A DNA stretch of 64,000 nucleotides from Streptomyces sp. NBRC 110611 (GTDB taxonomy: Bacteria > Actinomycetota > Actinomycetes > Streptomycetales > Streptomycetaceae), in assembly GCF_001590865.1 (NCBI RefSeq), contig NZ_BBUY01000010.1, positions 125,767-189,766 of the forward strand, given 5' to 3'. The notes under the pieces were generated by a model, which worked only from the letters and a program-made list of their open reading frames with translations, did not search any database and was not told the DNA's origin. The position numbers were made by a program, and so were the translations under genes. Positions 9,259 through 17,737 of this stretch are shown here, piece after piece. Position 1 is the first letter of the stretch. Every line of letters begins with the position of its first letter.

Positions 9259-9272
9259 GTGATCCACGTCAC
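9259..9272. promoter_or_regulatory. Crp-like palindrome GTGA-N6-TCAC
   Basis: The 14-base sequence GTGATCCACGTCAC lies in the 241-base spacer between two divergent genes, 86 bases upstream of the truncated lipoprotein and 143 upstream of the small membrane protein. It fits the half-site spacing of Crp/Fnr-family operators. Binding is inferred only. Confidence 0.45.
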
Positions 9273-9414
9273 GTTGAAGGGGTGTGGTGTGGCCGGTGAC
9301 GCGCAGTGAACCCCCAAATGGAGCATAAGCAGCGAACAAGCCATACATCGATATACGCCAAAATGGCCACCCATTGCCGTCCGTTCGGGCGGCGGTTGAG
9401 GAGGAGTGCGTCCC

Positions 9415-9609
9415 GTGGCTGTTTCAATCTCGGTCGTGCTGCTGCTGGTGATCCTGACGGCGATCTTCCTGCGCAGCGGAAAACTCAAGGTCTCGCACGC
9501 CCTGGTGTGCGCGCTGCTCGGCTTCTACCTGGCGAGCAGCAGCCTCGCCCCGGACATCCACCAGGGGCTGGCCGGTGCCGCCAAGATGGTGAGCAGCGTC
9601 CGCCCGTGA
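9415..9609 (+). CDS. Small single-pass membrane protein (64 aa), function unknown
   Basis: GTG at 9415 is chosen because GAGGAG lies eight bases upstream; a GTG at 9406 would overlap that site. The product begins with a hydrophobic helix (VSISVVLLLVILTAIFLRSG), then a second moderately hydrophobic stretch (SHALVCALLGFYLASSSLA) and a short amphipathic tail. It is basic between the helices (RSGKLKVSH). Small proteins of this type are, to my knowledge, widespread in Streptomyces and have no assigned role. It is transcribed divergently from the truncated lipoprotein gene and converges on the glycosidase-like gene. Confidence 0.7.
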   Translation: MAVSISVVLLLVILTAIFLRSGKLKVSHALVCALLGFYLASSSLAPDIHQGLAGAAKMVSSVRP

Positions 9610-9624
9610 CCGGGCCGTGGCCCC

Positions 9625-10893
9625 TCAGGTCCGTGCGTCCTCGAGCGCTCCCCCGAGGGAGAAGACGCCGACGGCATTGGCCACCGGCCGCTCCGCCCCG
9701 CCCGACGGATGGTTGCGGACCGTGATCCCGCCGACGTCCCCGTCGTAGGTCACCAGCGTCGAGGACCCGCCACCGTCCAGATTCACCGCGTCCCGCGCGC
9801 CCAGCTCGTCCATCAGCAGTGCGAGCTCCCGTACCGTCAGCCCGGTCCGGCCCTGGCCGGGCTGCCCGTCCAGCGCCAGCAGGTACAGCACCCGGCCGTC
9901 GTCCCCGATCCCCGCGGACGTCCGCACGGCCACCGCGACGGTGTCCAGCCCCGCCACCGGCTCGGCGTCCCGCACGATCGGGAAGCCGCCGACCGCGAAC
10001 CGCAGCGGGGCCTGCCCCCGGCCGACGAGCCGGTAGCCGACCCGCACCCGCTCGCCGACGCGCAGTGCGCGCAGCTGCCGGGCGCCCTCCTCCCGGCCCA
10101 CCAGCACCACGTTCCCCCGGGCCACCCCGCCGGAGCCCGGCAGGTCGCCGACCGCCACCACCCGGCCGTACCGGACCGTCACCTCCGCGGTGTCCGGGCT
10201 GCACGGCGCCGCCCGGTCGGTGTCCGTACCGCACGTGGCACGCATCCGGGACGCCGGGCCCCACTGCGGGGTGTACGCACCGATGCCGTCCACGGGCAGC
10301 GCGTACTGGTTCAGCCCGCTCAGCGGCAGCAGGCCGCCCGGGACCAGCACCACGCCGCGCAGCGTCAGCCGGTCCAGCCGGGCCCGGTGGTCCGCACCGA
10401 CGCCGATGACATCCTCCGTGGTCGCGCCGGGCGGCATGACCGGCCCGAACCGCTGCCCATCGGGCACCGCGCCCTTCAGCTGCCGCCCCGACGCCACCGC
10501 CGGGCCCACCGACGCGCCGGTCGCCGCCACACCCGGGTGCTGGCGCTCGTCGATGTGGAAAAAGTCGCCGTTCACGGCCGCCACCGCACCGCCCGCCGCC
10601 GCCAGGACGGACACCGGTGAGCGCGCACCGACCGCGCCCGGATACAGCAGGTCCACCGCGACCCGCGGATCGGTGAGATCGACCGTCAGCAGATGCCCGT
10701 GCACGATGCCGCGCGGCACCGTCATCAGGAATTCGCCGTACGTCACGCCGGGCGCCACCGCCACGGCGTCCGAGCGGTGCAGGGCGGAGGCCGCGGCGGC
10801 CGGCGCCCCGCCGGCCGTCCCGGCACCGGCCAGCACCATCCACGCCACCCATACCGTCAGTGCCGCACGAACCCGACCGCCACGCCGCTTCAC
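9625..10893 (-). CDS. Exported phosphodiester glycosidase (NAGPA) family protein
   Basis: The protein is about 422 aa from a GTG at 10893 (GGGGGG just upstream; GTG at 10911 also possible). It has a cleavable signal (VWVAWMVLAGAGTAGG), then the NAGPA fold with AAVNGDFFHI and the strongly conserved C-terminal DAVNLDGGGSSTLV. Family members remove N-acetylglucosamine from phosphodiesters or act on related glycosidic phosphate links. Bacterial ones are secreted and thought to process cell-wall or exopolymer sugars. It is flanked by an amidase gene and other envelope genes. No operon partner is obvious. Confidence 0.85.
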   Translation of the reverse strand: MKRRGGRVRAALTVWVAWMVLAGAGTAGGAPAAAASALHRSDAVAVAPGVTYGEFLMTVPRGIVHGHLLTVDLTDPRVAVDLLYPGAVGARSPVSVLAAAGGAVAAVNGDFFHIDERQHPGVAATGASVGPAVASGRQLKGAVPDGQRFGPVMPPGATTEDVIGVGADHRARLDRLTLRGVVLVPGGLLPLSGLNQYALPVDGIGAYTPQWGPASRMRATCGTDTDRAAPCSPDTAEVTVRYGRVVAVGDLPGSGGVARGNVVLVGREEGARQLRALRVGERVRVGYRLVGRGQAPLRFAVGGFPIVRDAEPVAGLDTVAVAVRTSAGIGDDGRVLYLLALDGQPGQGRTGLTVRELALLMDELGARDAVNLDGGGSSTLVTYDGDVGGITVRNHPSGGAERPVANAVGVFSLGGALEDART

Positions 10894-11073
10894 GAGCCCC
10901 CCTGACCTCACGCCAACTGCCCGGTTTTCCCGGGAAGTTCATCCGCGCGGTGCGCGCGCGTCGTTCACTGTCCCGCGTTCATGTGGCGGGGAGGTGCCGG
11001 ACGTCTGTCCACCCGTGGAACGCGGTGGTGCCACCGGGCGCCCTCGCACACCACGGGCCACCGGCGCGGCCCG

Positions 11074-11778
11074 TCACCTCCGGCGGCCCGCCCGCTCCCG
11101 TGCGCTGCCGGCGGGCGGCGCATCGAACACGTCGAGCTCGGTGTCCATTTCGAACTGCCAGGAGACCTCGCGGACCAGCTGCAGATAGCGTGCCCAGTCC
11201 CAGAACTCGCCCGGGTCGGTGTGGGTGCTGCCGGGGACCTCGACGTGGCCGATGATGTGCTCGCGGTCCTTGGGGATCCCGTAGCGGTCGCAGATGGCGG
11301 CGGTGAGCCGGGCGGAACGCCGGTAGAGCCGCTTGGTGAACCACGTCGGGTCATCGATCCACCCCTCGTGCTCGATGCCGATACTGCGGGTGTTGTAGCC
11401 CCAGTTGCCGGCGTGCCAGGCGACGTCCCGTTCCCGGACGCACTGGGCGATGTGGCCGTCGGCGGACCGTACGACGTAGTGGGCGCTCGCCCGGTGTGCA
11501 GGGTTCCGGAACAGCCGGAGGGTGTCCCGGTAGGTCTCCTGCGTCACATGCACCACGACCTTCTCGATCGGGTGCTGTTTCGGGCGGTTGGCGGCGGTGT
11601 AGTTGGACGGGCTCGCCGGGATCCACTGGACGTGGGGGTAGGCGTCGCCGCCGCGCGGCCGCCGCTGCGGAGCGGCAGCGGCCGAGGCGGTGAGGGGGGT
11701 GAGTGCGGCGGAGGCGGCCAGCACGGCGGCGCCGGTGATCAGGCTCCGGCGGGCCGGGTGGGGGTGGGAAGGAGCCAT
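11074..11778 (-). CDS. Tat-exported N-acetylmuramoyl-L-alanine amidase (Amidase_2)
   Basis: The 234-aa enzyme is preceded by AGGAGA seven bases before ATG 11778; an in-frame start at 11811 is less likely. A twin-arginine signal (ARRSLITGAAVLAASAALT) is followed by the amidase fold from ~60. The zinc ligands appear as His in VVVHVTQ, His in IGHVEVPG and the TDPG loop (STHTDPG), with IGIEHEG in the core. It cleaves the MurNAc-L-Ala bond of peptidoglycan outside the cell. No binding-repeat domain follows, so this is a minimal catalytic form. Cell-wall remodelling fits the neighbouring envelope genes. Confidence 0.9.
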   Translation of the reverse strand: MAPSHPHPARRSLITGAAVLAASAALTPLTASAAAAPQRRPRGGDAYPHVQWIPASPSNYTAANRPKQHPIEKVVVHVTQETYRDTLRLFRNPAHRASAHYVVRSADGHIAQCVRERDVAWHAGNWGYNTRSIGIEHEGWIDDPTWFTKRLYRRSARLTAAICDRYGIPKDREHIIGHVEVPGSTHTDPGEFWDWARYLQLVREVSWQFEMDTELDVFDAPPAGSARERAGRRR

Positions 11779-11860
11779 CGGTCTCCTAGCGAGGGACATA
11801 CCGGTTTCCACCGGTTTGCTTCCCTGGCTTATGGTATTTTAATCCCCCCTCATGAGGGGT
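11779..11860 (-). promoter_or_regulatory. Probable amidase promoter region with two palindromes
   Basis: The first part of the 201-base spacer between the encapsulin gene and the amidase is unusually A/T-rich. It contains TAAAAT (minus strand, about 11836-11841), a possible -10, the perfect 14-base palindrome CCCCTCATGAGGGG at 11846-11859, and ACCGG-N6-CCGGT closer to the gene. The palindrome lies just upstream of the putative -10, where a repressor or activator could bind. Confidence 0.4.
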
Positions 11861-11979
11861 CCGTTCGGGCTGGGCCGCGACTTTTCCGGATATCGCCCTG
11901 ATGGGCCGTCACCCAGCCGCCGGGCCCGCCGCCCTGACGGCGCATCGCGGACGTGGCGCCCGGATGACGGCCCGGCATG

Positions 11980-13398
11980 TCAGCGGCCGACCTCCACATT
12001 TTCCAGGATGCCCAGTGCGTCCGGCACCAGCACGGCCGCCGAGTAGTAGGCGCTGACCAGGTACTTGATGACCGCCTGGTCATTGATGCCCATGAAGCGC
12101 ACCGAGAGCCCCGGCCGGTACTCGTCCGGGATGCCGGTCTGGTGCAGCCCGATGACGCCCTGGTTCTCCTCGCCGACCCGCAGCGCCAGGATCGAGCTGG
12201 TCTGGTCCGCGGTGACCGGGATCTTGTTGCACGGCAGCAGCGGGATGCCCCGCCAGGCCCGTACCGTGGCACCCTCGCACTCCACGGTGCTCGGGTAGAC
12301 GCCCCGGGCGTTCCACTCCCGTCCGATCGCCGCGATGGTGCGTGGATGTGCCAGCAGGAACTGCGTCTTGCGGCGCCGGGAGATCAGCTCGTCGAGGTCG
12401 TCGGGGGTGGGCGGGCCGCTGCGGGTGTGGATGCGCTGCTTGAGGTCGGCGTTGTGCAGCAGCCCGAACTCGGGATTGTTGATCATCTCGTGTTCCTGAC
12501 GCTCGCGCAGCGCCTCCACGGTCAGCCGGAGCTGCTGGTCCAGCTGGTTCATCGGGCCGTTGTAGAGGTCCGCGACCCGCGAGTGCACCTTGAGCACGGT
12601 CTGCGCGACGCTGAGTTCGTACTCCCGTGGTGTCAGGTCGTAATCGGCGAAGGTGCCCGGCAGGACCGGTTCGCCGACGTGCCCCGCGGCCAGTTCGATC
12701 GCTGCCTCGCCGTACTTGTTCTGCGCCGGTACCAGCGCCGTCGCCGTACGGAATTCCTCGATGTGCGTCCGCAGGGAGTCGCTCTCGCCGAGCGCCGCTT
12801 CGAAGTCGCTGCGGTAGAGGGTCAGCGCCGTCACCCGGGTCACCGCCCGTACGGAGTGCTCCCACTCCGCGTCGGACGACAGCAGCGCCGCCGCGCCGAT
12901 GGCGTCACCGTCGGCCAGCGTCCCCAGGGACGTTTCTTCGCCGTACCTGCCGGTGCCGGTGCGGTCCAGCTTGCCGTGCGCGATCAGGATGACCCGGTCC
13001 GTGGGCCCGCCCGCCCGGACCAGTACATCGCCGGGGGCGAACTCCCGCTGGACGAAACGGCCGGCCAGGGCCTCCAGCGCCGAGGCGTCGTCGTAGCCGC
13101 GCAGCGGCGCCAGTTCCCGCAACTGTGCCGGGATGACCCGGACTTCGGAACCGGTCGAGAAGAACTCGATCCGGCCGTCGCCGAGGGTATGGGTGAGCCG
13201 GCGGTTGACGCGGTACGTACCGCCGGAGACCTGGGTCCAGGGCAGGACGCGCAGCAGCCAGCGGGAGGAGATCCCCTGCATCTGCGGCACGGTCTTGGTC
13301 GTGGTCGCCAGTTTGCGGGCGGCCGAGGTGTCCAGGCTGGAACGGTTCTGCGCGATCCCGGGGTGCGGGACGGACGTCGGGTCCACCGATGTGGTCAT
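11980..13398 (-). CDS. Family-2B encapsulin shell protein with cyclic-nucleotide-binding-like domain (copy A)
   Basis: This 472-aa protein combines an HK97-type encapsulin shell fold with an inserted Crp-like domain. Residues ~20-85 form the N-terminal shell segment (SSRWLLRVLPWTQVSGGTYRVN). Residues ~90-215 are the cNMP-binding-like jelly roll (FAPGDVLVRAGGPTDRVILI). The remaining shell runs to the C-terminus (LPCNKIPVT, GVIGLHQTGIPDEY, VSAYYSAAVLVPDALGIL). This is the EshA-type architecture known from Streptomyces. The usual Glu/Arg of the cyclic-nucleotide phosphate cassette are not visible. It lies 71 bases downstream of the second copy, so the two shells are probably co-transcribed and may co-assemble into a compartment. 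Start ATG at 13398. Confidence 0.93.
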   Translation of the reverse strand: MTTSVDPTSVPHPGIAQNRSSLDTSAARKLATTTKTVPQMQGISSRWLLRVLPWTQVSGGTYRVNRRLTHTLGDGRIEFFSTGSEVRVIPAQLRELAPLRGYDDASALEALAGRFVQREFAPGDVLVRAGGPTDRVILIAHGKLDRTGTGRYGEETSLGTLADGDAIGAAALLSSDAEWEHSVRAVTRVTALTLYRSDFEAALGESDSLRTHIEEFRTATALVPAQNKYGEAAIELAAGHVGEPVLPGTFADYDLTPREYELSVAQTVLKVHSRVADLYNGPMNQLDQQLRLTVEALRERQEHEMINNPEFGLLHNADLKQRIHTRSGPPTPDDLDELISRRRKTQFLLAHPRTIAAIGREWNARGVYPSTVECEGATVRAWRGIPLLPCNKIPVTADQTSSILALRVGEENQGVIGLHQTGIPDEYRPGLSVRFMGINDQAVIKYLVSAYYSAAVLVPDALGILENVEVGR

Positions 13399-13469
13399 GC
13401 GGGAGGCTCACCTGTTCTGTCGGTGTTGCGGTGCGTGGTGCGGGCGGTACGTGCTGCCGAGGCGCCGGC

Positions 13470-14882
13470 TCACTGCCCGATCTGTACGTCTTCGAGAATT
13501 CCCAGCGCGTCGGGCACGAGAACGGCCGCCGAAAAGTAGGCACTGACGAGGTATTTGACGATCGCCCGGTCATCGATTCCCATATAGCGCACCGAGAGAC
13601 CCGGCTCGTATTCATCGGGAATTCCGGTCTGGTGCAGACCGACCACGCCCTGGCTCTCCTCGCCGGTACGGAGCAGCAGAATCGAGCTGGTCCGCTCTTT
13701 CGTCACCGGAATCTTGTTGCACGGGAAGATCGGCACCCCGCGCCAGGACGGCAGTGAATGCCCCATGAAATCCACCGCGGTCGGATACAGTCCGCGCACA
13801 CTGCACTCCCGGCCGATCGCGGCGATCGTCTGCGGGTGGGCCAGCAGGAAGCCCGGGTCCTTCCAGACCGTCGCGAGCAGCTCGTCGAGGTCGTCGGGGG
13901 TGGGCGGGCCGCTGCGGGCGTGGACGCGCTGCCGGAGGTCGGCATGGTGCAGCAGCCCGAACTCGGGGTTGTTGATCAGCTCGTGCTCCTGGCGCTCGCG
14001 CAGTGCCTGGATGGTGAGCTTCAGCTGCTCCTCGACCTGGTTCATCGGGTCGTTGTAGAGGTCGCCGACCCGGCTGTGGGTGCGCAGGACGGTCTGCGCG
14101 ACGCCGAGTTCGTACTCCCGCGGCGTCGCGTCGTAGTCGACGAAGGTGCCGGGCAGAGACGGTTCGCCGCGGTGGCCGGAGGCGACCTCGACCGCCGACT
14201 CGCCGGCCTCGTTCGCCCGGCGTGCGGTCGCGTTCCGCTCGACCGACGCCAGATGCTCGCGCAGCCCGGGGGAGCGGTCGATGATCTCCCGGGCGGTCTG
14301 CCGGGACAGCGACAGCACGGTCACCCGGGTCACCGCGCGATAGCTGAACGGCCAGGTCCCCCCGGTGGCGGTGAGCGGGCCGTCGCCCAGGTGGTCACCG
14401 CCGGCCAGTGCGGTGACGGTGGTCTCCTCGTCGTACCTGCCGGCGCCGATACGGTCCACCCGGCCGTGCACGATCAGCACCAGCCGGTCGTCCGGCGTAC
14501 CGGCCTCGGCGATCAGCTCGCCGGGCGCGTACTCGTGCTGGGTGAACCGCCGGCCGAGTGCCGCGAGCACCTCGGTGTCGGTGAAGTCCCGCAGGGCGCG
14601 CAGTTCCCGTAGCTCGTCCGGGATGACCGAGGCGTCGGTGCCGTTGATATCGAAGTCGATACGCCCGTCACCCACGGTGTAGGCCAGCCGGCGGTTCACC
14701 CGGTACGTGCCACCGGACACCTGTACCCAGGGCAGCAGCCGCAGCAGCCAGCGGGACGTGATGCCCTGCATCTGCGGCGGGGTCTTGGTGGTGGTCGCCA
14801 AATTCCGTGCGGCGGTGGTGCTCAGACTGGAATTCTGGAATTCTTCCGCACTGCCGGGCAGCGATTCATCGGTAATGGTCAC
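13470..14882 (-). CDS. Family-2B encapsulin shell protein with cyclic-nucleotide-binding-like domain (copy B)
   Basis: This 470-aa paralogue of the neighbouring shell gene is collinear over its whole length (ARNLATTTKTPPQMQGITSR; RQEHELINNPEFGLLHHADL; SSILLLRTGEESQGVVGLHQ). GTG at 14882 is chosen because it gives the same N-terminal length as copy A. An ATG at 14894 is possible, but its GAGGAG directly abuts it. A longer upstream frame to 15137 has no conserved content. The inserted Crp-like domain (~90-215) again lacks the canonical phosphate-cassette Glu and Arg. The gene lies between the xylulokinase and copy A, all on one strand. Two non-identical shell proteins suggest a mixed shell or two alternative shells. 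Confidence 0.92.
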   Translation of the reverse strand: MTITDESLPGSAEEFQNSSLSTTAARNLATTTKTPPQMQGITSRWLLRLLPWVQVSGGTYRVNRRLAYTVGDGRIDFDINGTDASVIPDELRELRALRDFTDTEVLAALGRRFTQHEYAPGELIAEAGTPDDRLVLIVHGRVDRIGAGRYDEETTVTALAGGDHLGDGPLTATGGTWPFSYRAVTRVTVLSLSRQTAREIIDRSPGLREHLASVERNATARRANEAGESAVEVASGHRGEPSLPGTFVDYDATPREYELGVAQTVLRTHSRVGDLYNDPMNQVEEQLKLTIQALRERQEHELINNPEFGLLHHADLRQRVHARSGPPTPDDLDELLATVWKDPGFLLAHPQTIAAIGRECSVRGLYPTAVDFMGHSLPSWRGVPIFPCNKIPVTKERTSSILLLRTGEESQGVVGLHQTGIPDEYEPGLSVRYMGIDDRAIVKYLVSAYFSAAVLVPDALGILEDVQIGQ

Positions 14883-14894
14883 AATGCGGCCCAT

Positions 14895-15133
14895 CTCCTC
14901 GAAGGTGCATATCGGCCTGCGTGCCCGGAAACCCCTGGATCGGCAAAGTTCCGCGGCAGCCGAACTGACCGTAGTGGCACTCTTTTTATCGACACAATCG
15001 CTCGATGGAGTGGCATGGAGATAATATCCCGCGGATAGGTTTAGCGGAATCAGGGATGGGGAGAGTGTGCCGGGGAACGGGGCCGGCCGCCGGGCCACGG
15101 CATCCGCCCGCACGCAGCCCGACGGCACCGCGG
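14895..15133 (-). promoter_or_regulatory. Encapsulin leader / promoter region
   Basis: This 239-base gap between xylulokinase and the first encapsulin gene is markedly A/T-richer than its surroundings around 14960-15060 (for example GATAAAAAGAG and GATATTATCTCC on the minus strand). That suggests a dedicated promoter for the shell genes. I could not fix -35/-10 boxes with confidence, and I see no gene here. Confidence 0.4.
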
Positions 15134-16564
15134 TCACCGCCGTAGCAGCGCCGCCCCGTCGGTGAGCGTCGCCGCCAGCCGCTCCCAGGCCGCCCCGTCC
15201 CGCTCCACGGGCTCGTACTCCTCGCCCCGCGCGGTGCCCCAGCGGCGCGCCACCGCCGCCGGGTCCTCGCCCAGCAGCAGCCCCGCCGCCTGCGCGGCCG
15301 CACCGAGCGCCACCAGCTCCTGGGCCCCGGGCACCACCACCGGGCGGCCGGACAGCCGGCGCACGGTCTCCCGCCAGGCCGTCCCCCTCGCCCCGCCGCC
15401 GATCAGCAGCAGTGGCGCGTCGGCCGGGGCGCCCTCGTCCAGCACCCGCTCCAAGGCCTCCAGCAGCGCGAACACCGCCCCGTCGTACGCGGCCTGGAGC
15501 ACCTGGCCGGCCGTGGTGTCGTGCCGCAGCCCGTGGACCAGCCCCGAGGCCCGGGGCAGGTTCGGGGTCCGTTCACCGTCGAGGAACGGCAGCATCACCA
15601 CCGCGCCACCCGCCTCCACGGCCTCACGGTCGCGGCCGAGCAGCGCCGCCACCCGGTCCACGGCGAGCGTGCAGTTCAGCGTGCAGGCCAGCGGCAGCCA
15701 GTCGCCCCGGGCATCGGCGAAGCCGGCGACGGTGCCGGTCGGGTCGGCGGGCCGGAGCGTGGAGACCGCGTACACCGTCCCCGAGGTGCCCAGGCTCAGC
15801 ACCGGCTGCCCCGGGCGCAGCCCCAGACCGAGCGCCGCCGCCATGTTGTCGCCGGTGCCCGCGGCCACCAGCGCGCCCTTCGGCAGCGGCAGCTCGTCGG
15901 CGTGTACGGTCCCGGCCGCCTCGCCCGGCCGCGCGACCGGGGGCAGCGCCGCGGGGCCGAGCCCGACGTGTGCCAGGACCTCTGTGTCGTAGGACTCGGT
16001 GGCGGACGCCCACCAGCCGGTCCCCGACGCATCGCCGCGATCGGTGACGGCCTCGCCGGTCAGCCGCTCGGTGAGGTAGTCGTGCGGCAGCCGGACCGCG
16101 GCGGTGGCGTCGGCCGCCGCCGGTTCGTTCGCCCGCAGCCAGGCCCACTTGGCAACCGTGAACGCCGGCCGCGGCACGCTCCCGATCCGTTCCGCCCAGG
16201 CCTGAGGACCGCCCAGCTCCGCGATCAGCCGCTCGCTCTGGGGAGCGGGCCTGACGTCGTTCCACAGCATGGCCGGGCGGACCGGCGTACCGGCCGTGTC
16301 CAGCACGACCAGCCCGTGCTGCTGCCCGGCGACGGATACCGCCGAGACCTGCCGCACCGCGTCCCCGCACCGCGCCAGCGCCTCCCCCAGCGCCCGCCAC
16401 CACTGCCGGGGGTCGGTCTCCTTGGCCTCGCCGCCGCTGACCGGGTGGGGCGCCTGTCCCCGGGCGATGACCGCACCGGTCTCCGCGTCGACGCCCAGTG
16501 CCTTGGTGGACTGTGTCGAGCTGTCCACGCCGACGACGAGCGGTCCGGCTGCCTGTGCGCCCAT
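15134..16564 (-). CDS. xylB: Xylulokinase
   Basis: This 476-aa FGGY kinase is of clear XylB type. It has VVGVDSSTQSTKALGVD at the start, VSVAGQQHGLVVLD, AMLWNDVRP for sugar binding, the catalytic Asp in GTGDNMAAALGLGL and a C-terminal LLLIGGGARGTAWRETV. It phosphorylates D-xylulose to xylulose 5-phosphate for the pentose phosphate pathway. The ATG at 16564 has GAGGGAGAG seven bases upstream. No xylose isomerase is adjacent. Instead two encapsulin genes follow on the same strand. Xylulose kinases have been proposed as family-2 encapsulin cargo, but this protein has only ~8 residues before the fold, so no obvious cargo-targeting extension is present. Confidence 0.93.
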   Translation of the reverse strand: MGAQAAGPLVVGVDSSTQSTKALGVDAETGAVIARGQAPHPVSGGEAKETDPRQWWRALGEALARCGDAVRQVSAVSVAGQQHGLVVLDTAGTPVRPAMLWNDVRPAPQSERLIAELGGPQAWAERIGSVPRPAFTVAKWAWLRANEPAAADATAAVRLPHDYLTERLTGEAVTDRGDASGTGWWASATESYDTEVLAHVGLGPAALPPVARPGEAAGTVHADELPLPKGALVAAGTGDNMAAALGLGLRPGQPVLSLGTSGTVYAVSTLRPADPTGTVAGFADARGDWLPLACTLNCTLAVDRVAALLGRDREAVEAGGAVVMLPFLDGERTPNLPRASGLVHGLRHDTTAGQVLQAAYDGAVFALLEALERVLDEGAPADAPLLLIGGGARGTAWRETVRRLSGRPVVVPGAQELVALGAAAQAAGLLLGEDPAAVARRWGTARGEEYEPVERDGAAWERLAATLTDGAALLRR

Positions 16565-16635
16565 CGTGCACTCTCCCTCGGCGGCCGGTGTCCATGGTCG
16601 GTGCCCCGGGGGATCCCGGGTGCGCTGCCGCGTAG

Positions 16636-16666
16636 TAGTGGTGACCGCGACGGATATTAGTGGTGA
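16636..16666 (-). promoter_or_regulatory. Direct repeat upstream of xylulokinase gene
   Basis: TAGTGGTGA occurs at 16636-16644 and again at 16658-16666, start-to-start 22 bases, i.e. about two helical turns on the same DNA face. It lies 72-102 bases upstream of the xylulokinase start. This spacing suits tandem binding of a regulator such as a ROK- or LacI-type repressor; that is inference. Confidence 0.35.
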
Positions 16667-16791
16667 ACCGGGGGCGGGCCGGGGAACACCGGGAACTTCC
16701 GGGGCCGTAGGGTGTCCGGCGGCCTGTTGTCACCGGTGCCCGCAGGACAGGCCGGTGCCATCGGGCCGACAACAGTGCCCATAGGACGGAC

Positions 16792-16862
16792 ATTTCAGAC
16801 GTGAAATGTTCCAGCTTGGTCACCAAGTCCCGCCGAGCCCGTCACCACGTCCCGCCGAGCCC
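16792..16862 (+). promoter_or_regulatory. Palindrome plus tandem 22-base repeat upstream of septum-formation-like gene
   Basis: ATTTCA-GACG-TGAAAT (16792-16807) is a perfect inverted repeat. It is followed by CTTGG-TCA-CCAAG (about 16815-16827) and a 22-base tandem duplication at 16819-16840 and 16841-16862 (GTCACCA-A/C-GTCCCGCCGAGCCC, one mismatch). The block ends 24 bases before the ATG and probably holds the operator and leader of the downstream gene. Confidence 0.45.
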
Positions 16863-16886
16863 AGTGAAGAAGCGATCATTTCCGCC

Positions 16887-17702
16887 ATGAGCTTTCCTCC
16901 GCCCCCGCCGCCCCACCAGCCGAACCAGCCGCCCCACAACGCTCCGGGCGGCTTCGGCCCGCCGGCCGGCGGCTTCGGTCCGCCCCCGGGCGGCGGCCAG
17001 GCGCCCGGAGGATTCGGCCCGCCCGCCGGCGGCTACGGTCCGCCGGGACCGGGCGGACCCGCCGGCCCCGGCGGCCCCGGTGGCTGGCAGCAGCCGCCGG
17101 CCGGTCCGCCCGGCGGAGGCGGCAACGGCAAGATCATCGCGGCGATCATCGGCGGCGGCGCGGTGGTCCTGGCCGCCGTCATCACCGTCATCGTGATGGT
17201 CAACAGCGGCGACGACACCACCCACCGCGCCCAGCCGCCGTCCGGTGCGAGCGCCGCCGCGAGCGCGTCCGCCACGCCCTCCGCCTCCCCCTCGTCCTCG
17301 GAGTCGTCCGCCGGCCGCCCCGGGGAGAGCAGTGGGCCGACGCCCTCCAGCAGCACGATCCCCTTCTCCCGGCTGCGGGTGGGCGACTGTTTCGACCTCC
17401 CGGTGGGCGGCCGCGGCCACAACACGTCGGCGTCCTGCAACGGCCCGCACGACGCCGAGGTCGTCGCCACCCGCCGGCTGGATCCCGGTCTGACGACCGA
17501 GTCCGAGATCAAGAGCAAGGCGTCGTCGCTGTGCCGCGGCGAACTGGAGCGCAAGGCGGCCCGGCAGCCCGCGGGGACCGCCGAGGGCAGCTACGTCCAG
17601 TTCCCGACCCTCGACGGCTACAAGTTCGGCGTCAGGTCCGTCAGCTGCAGTCTGCTGGCCGAGCGGACCGGCACCAAGAAGCTGACCAAGCCGCTGTCCT
17701 GA
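16887..17702 (+). CDS. Pro/Gly-rich single-pass membrane protein with septum-formation-like domain
   Basis: The 271-aa protein starts at ATG 16887 (MSFPPPPPPHQPNQPP). An in-frame ATG at 16806 would run through the repeat block and is rejected. Residues 1-75 are a cytoplasmic Pro/Gly tail with GGFGPP-type repeats. One membrane helix follows at ~80-105 (AAIIGGGAVVLAAVITVIVMV), then a Ser/Ala/Pro linker and an external domain ~160-265 with paired cysteines (VGDCFDLP, SASCNGPHDAEVVAT, SSLCRGEL, VSCSLL). The LRVGDCFD...HDAEVV pattern resembles the actinobacterial septum-formation domain family. Role unproven, probably envelope or division associated. Confidence 0.75.
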   Translation: MSFPPPPPPHQPNQPPHNAPGGFGPPAGGFGPPPGGGQAPGGFGPPAGGYGPPGPGGPAGPGGPGGWQQPPAGPPGGGGNGKIIAAIIGGGAVVLAAVITVIVMVNSGDDTTHRAQPPSGASAAASASATPSASPSSSESSAGRPGESSGPTPSSSTIPFSRLRVGDCFDLPVGGRGHNTSASCNGPHDAEVVATRRLDPGLTTESEIKSKASSLCRGELERKAARQPAGTAEGSYVQFPTLDGYKFGVRSVSCSLLAERTGTKKLTKPLS

Positions 17703-17737
17703 GCCGGACGGCCGGCACGGCCGCCGCGCTCGGCCGG

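Noticed and set aside
16930..17110. Regular short repeats resembling an array
   Set aside because: They encode GGFGPP-type protein repeats in frame; there are no spacers or palindromic repeats, so not CRISPR.
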